Assembly: GCA_028285245.1 (NCBI GenBank)
Contig: JANQPY010000054.1
Location: 96,715-160,714 of the forward strand
Source of the DNA: Gammaproteobacteria bacterium
GTDB lineage: Bacteria; Pseudomonadota; Gammaproteobacteria; Steroidobacterales; GCA-2729495
Reading direction: 5' to 3'
Length of the DNA stretch: 64,000 bases
Shown piece after piece: positions 61,666 to 64,000 of this stretch. Below the pieces are notes generated by a model, which was given only the letters and a program-made list of their open reading frames with translations, did not search any database and was not told the origin of the DNA. Position 1 is the stretch's first letter. Each line of letters starts with the position of its first letter. The position numbers and the translations under genes were made by a program.

Positions 61666-63051
61666 ATGAGTGACTATGACCTGGCAGTTATCGGCAGCGG
61701 ACCGGGCGGGCAGCGCGCAGCGATTCAGGCAGCAAAGCTGGGCAAGCGCGCGGCGATTATTGAGCGCCTGGAGCTCGTTGGCGGCGTAACCGCCCACACC
61801 GGCACCATCCCCAGCAAGACGCTGCGCGAAGCCGTTATGTTTCTCAGCGGCTGGCGCCAGCGCGGGTTTTACGGTCAGGGCTATCGGGTGAAATCCGATA
61901 TCACGATAGATGACCTGCTGTACCGGTTGCAGGCGACAGTGGGCCGCCAAACCGAGGTCGTTCAACACCAGCTGACCCGCAATGGCGTAACAGTCATTCG
62001 TGGCCGCGCGCAGTTCGCCGACGACCACAGCCTGACTATCACCGACTCGCTCGGCGAGACCCGCACGCTTCGCGCCAGGCACATCATTGTGGCCACGGGC
62101 ACGGTTCCGGCTCGGCCGGCCGGTCTGCCGTTCGATGACAAGGCGGTGATCGACAGCGACGGAATACTCGACGTTGATTGCATTCCTCGAAGCATGACCA
62201 TCATCGGCGCGGGGGTAATTGGCGTCGAGTACGCAACGATATTCAGCGCGCTGGATACCAAGATCACGCTGATTGACGGACGGCCATCGATGCTCGACTT
62301 TGTGGATACCGACATCGTTGACGAGCTACGCCACAATATGCAGAACCGTGGAATTCTGCTGCGGCTGGGCGAAGACGTAAGTGGCATAGAAATTACCAGC
62401 GATGGCGACACGGTAACGCGCATGACCAGCGGCAAGCAGGTGCGCAGTGAACTGGTGATGGTGGCGGCGGGCCGACTGGGCGCAACCGCCGAGCTCAATC
62501 TGGACGCTGCCGGCCTGACCGCCGACGATCGCGGCCGGCTTGCCGTAAACGATCACTACCAAACGTCGGTGCCACACATCTACGCGGTAGGCGACGTTAT
62601 TGGCTTCCCTGCGCTAGCCTCTACATCCGCCGAACAAGGCCGGCTCGCGGCCTGTCACGCCCTGGAGGCAAGCTGCCATAGCGAGCCCGAGTACTTTCCG
62701 TTTGGCATCTATGCTGTACCGGAAATCAGCATTGTGGGTAAAACCGAGCAGCAGCTCCGCAAGGAGGGGACCGCCTACGACACTGGCATCTGCCGGTTGC
62801 GAGAAACTGCCCGCGGACAGATTCAGGGCACCAGCGAAGGGTTGCTCAAGCTCATATTCGGCATCGAGGACAGAAAACTACTCGGTGTGCACATCGTCGG
62901 CGAGGGTGCAACCGAGCTCATTCATATCGGCCAGGCGGTCATGGCACACGCAGGCACGCTGGACTACTTCGTTAGCGCCGTCTTCAACTACCCGACGCTC
63001 GCTGAGGCGTACAAGATTGCGGCGCTGAATGCCTGGAATCGGATGAGCTGA
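61666..63051 (+). CDS. sthA: Soluble pyridine nucleotide transhydrogenase
   Basis: SthA balances NADH and NADPH. The 461-residue flavoprotein has the FAD Rossmann motif VIGSGPGGQRAAIQ, the NAD(P) motif IIGAGVIGVEYATI and the FAD tail motif YAVGDVIGFPALAS. In place of the redox disulfide of related lipoamide dehydrogenases it reads VTAHTGTIPSKTLREAV, with threonines rather than cysteines, which identifies SthA. It follows hemL by 51 bases and may or may not share its transcript. It could supply NADPH for siroheme and sulfite reduction, but this is only an inference. Confidence 0.93.
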   Translation: MSDYDLAVIGSGPGGQRAAIQAAKLGKRAAIIERLELVGGVTAHTGTIPSKTLREAVMFLSGWRQRGFYGQGYRVKSDITIDDLLYRLQATVGRQTEVVQHQLTRNGVTVIRGRAQFADDHSLTITDSLGETRTLRARHIIVATGTVPARPAGLPFDDKAVIDSDGILDVDCIPRSMTIIGAGVIGVEYATIFSALDTKITLIDGRPSMLDFVDTDIVDELRHNMQNRGILLRLGEDVSGIEITSDGDTVTRMTSGKQVRSELVMVAAGRLGATAELNLDAAGLTADDRGRLAVNDHYQTSVPHIYAVGDVIGFPALASTSAEQGRLAACHALEASCHSEPEYFPFGIYAVPEISIVGKTEQQLRKEGTAYDTGICRLRETARGQIQGTSEGLLKLIFGIEDRKLLGVHIVGEGATELIHIGQAVMAHAGTLDYFVSAVFNYPTLAEAYKIAALNAWNRMS

Positions 63052-63140
63052 ACTATTGGCGCGGTTGCCCGAACTGTTGATGCGGCACAGTGGAACCCGC
63101 TTATTGAGCGCAGTCAGGTAACCTGTCGCCCGAGAAAAGC

Positions 63141-63752
63141 CTAGGGCCGCACGAGGCGCAGAAACTCCTCGCGCGTGCTGCCTTCCGAGCGGAATGCACC
63201 GAGCATGCACGACGTGGTCATGGTGGAGTTTTGCTTCTCGACACCGCGCATCATCATGCACATATGCTGGGCCTCCATCACCACGCCGACGCCGCGCGCG
63301 TCAATCACATCGTTAACACACTCTGCGATTTGCTTGGTCAGCACTTCCTGAATCTGCAGACGGCGCGCAAAGTAGTCCACGATTCGCGCGATCTTGGACA
63401 GGCCAAGTACCTTGCCTTCTGGCAGATAGGCGACATGCGCCTTGCCGATAAACGGCAGCATGTGATGCTCGCACAGCGAATACATTTCAATGTTCCGCAC
63501 GATGACCATCTCGTCGGTATCGCTGGTGAATACCGCTGAATTGATAATCGACGACAAGTCCTGGTGATAACCCTGAGTCAGAAAGCGCAGGGCTTTAGCG
63601 GCGCGCACGGGCGTATCGACCAAGCCCTCGCGTGTTGCGTCTTCACCGACGTGAGACAGAATGTTGGCAAAGCTGGCAGCCATATCGTCGATGATTTCAT
63701 CGTCTTCGAGCTGACGGATTTCTTGTTCTTTGAGCTTCATAACGTCTGCCAT
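63141..63752 (-). CDS. folE: GTP cyclohydrolase I
   Basis: FolE makes 7,8-dihydroneopterin triphosphate from GTP, the first step to folate and to some pterins. The 203-residue protein has the Zn/active-site blocks [37 protein letters not shown] and [15 protein letters not shown]. These contain the Cys/His ligands (Cys-Glu-His-His and Met-Cys). The ATG at 63752 with GAGG six bases upstream is preferred to that at 63740. It lies 27 bases downstream of the carrier-protein domain stop on the same strand, so the two may be cotranscribed. Confidence 0.95.
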   Translation of the reverse strand: MADVMKLKEQEIRQLEDDEIIDDMAASFANILSHVGEDATREGLVDTPVRAAKALRFLTQGYHQDLSSIINSAVFTSDTDEMVIVRNIEMYSLCEHHMLPFIGKAHVAYLPEGKVLGLSKIARIVDYFARRLQIQEVLTKQIAECVNDVIDARGVGVVMEAQHMCMMMRGVEKQNSTMTTSCMLGAFRSEGSTREEFLRLVRP

Positions 63753-63779
63753 TTTAACCCTCGGCTCGGATCCTGACGA

Positions 63780-64000
63780 TCACTTTTCATTCGGTCCACG
63801 TGTCAGCCTGCGAAGTTCAGGAACTGCCATCGCGGCGTCCTGCTCGAGTGTTTCAATGACGCCTGCGAGGCTGGCGATAGTGGAGTATTCGAATAAATGG
63901 CCCAAAGGGATGTTAATGCCGAGTTGCTGACGGCAACGGGCCAGCAGTCGGGTGGCCAGCAGCGAGTGACCGCCGAGCGCAAAGAAGTCATCCTCGACCC
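63780..64000 (-). CDS. C-terminal peptidyl/acyl carrier domain of a truncated NRPS-type protein
   Basis: The last 221 bases read on the minus strand as 73 codons of a protein whose start lies beyond the window. The segment DDFFALGGHSLLATRLLARC is a carrier-protein core; the Ser of GGHSL is the 4'-phosphopantetheine site. The following QLGINIPLGHLFEYSTIASL is the usual helix 3/4 region of NRPS carrier domains. The protein ends in a short tail of about 20 residues with no thioesterase domain, so it stops directly after the carrier domain. It could be an NRPS, an amino-acid-activating reductase-like protein or a stand-alone ligase. Confidence 0.85.
   Translation of the reverse strand, partial: VEDDFFALGGHSLLATRLLARCRQQLGINIPLGHLFEYSTIASLAGVIETLEQDAAMAVPELRRLTRGPNEK

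Noticed and set aside
1..64000. CRISPR arrays, tRNA or rRNA genes, insertion sequences and prophage genes
   Set aside because: No regular repeat-spacer pattern, cloverleaf tail, rRNA-like stretch, transposase or phage protein was seen on either strand by eye.

Overview
The window is a contiguous piece of a G+C-rich gammaproteobacterial chromosome. This is supported by a Pseudomonas/Vibrio-type polar flagellar locus (fleQ, fleS/fleR, flhF, flhG, sigma-54 and sigma-28 promoters), a CysG siroheme synthase, CysB, SthA and a protoheme farnesyltransferase. Several accessory families (DUF1838 with MFS carriers, FG-GAP/UnbV propeller, PON-type lactonase) are common in marine gammaproteobacteria such as Woeseiaceae, but that assignment is only a guess. 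I saw no tRNA, rRNA, CRISPR array, insertion sequence or prophage. No gene-free stretch exceeds about 300 bases.

Region 1 (1-34648, plus strand) is a nearly complete flagellar locus: end of flgG, flgHIJKL, fliC, flaG, fliDST, a probable PilZ-type protein, fleSR, fliEFGHIJ, fliK, fliLMNOPQR, flhBA, flhFG, fliA, motAB, a small ORF, and an HDOD-GGDEF diguanylate cyclase. Four sigma-54 promoters with exact TGGCAC-N5-TTGC cores lie before fliD, fleS, fliK and fliL. Three sigma-28 (FliA) promoters lie before fliC, flaG and the HDOD-GGDEF gene. This is a readable hierarchy: FleQ and RpoN at the top, FleSR in the middle, FliA for late genes. The fleQ orthologue sits at the far end on the minus strand and lacks its N-terminal domain. 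No che genes lie between fliA and motAB, and the CheY-binding N-terminus of FliM looks degenerate.

Region 2 (36245-41948) holds an aminotransferase/omega-amidase pair, a glutamine amidotransferase and a copper-export pair (copA, copZ).

Region 3 (41938-52414) is mostly minus strand. It has an MFS - DUF1838 - aldehyde dehydrogenase - MFS group with two paralogous carriers, a plus-strand paraoxonase-like (PON) lactonase, an FG-GAP/ASPIC-UnbV propeller protein, a CyoE-type farnesyltransferase and an EamA-type exporter. The divergent MFS/PON gap carries a long interrupted inverted repeat.

Region 4 (52578-63051) joins sulfate assimilation to tetrapyrrole synthesis: cysH, cysB (minus), then cysG, cysK, a short hemA-like gene, a hemC-hemD-like fusion, hemB and hemL with overlapping or nearly abutting ends, followed by sthA. 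Together they would cover glutamyl-tRNA to uroporphyrinogen III to siroheme and on to cysteine. However, the HemA-like protein lacks the dimerisation domain and the HemC-like part lacks the cofactor cysteine. This cluster is the most unusual feature of the window.

Region 5 (63141-64000, minus) has folE and the C-terminal carrier domain of a nonribosomal peptide synthetase or related enzyme running off the right edge.
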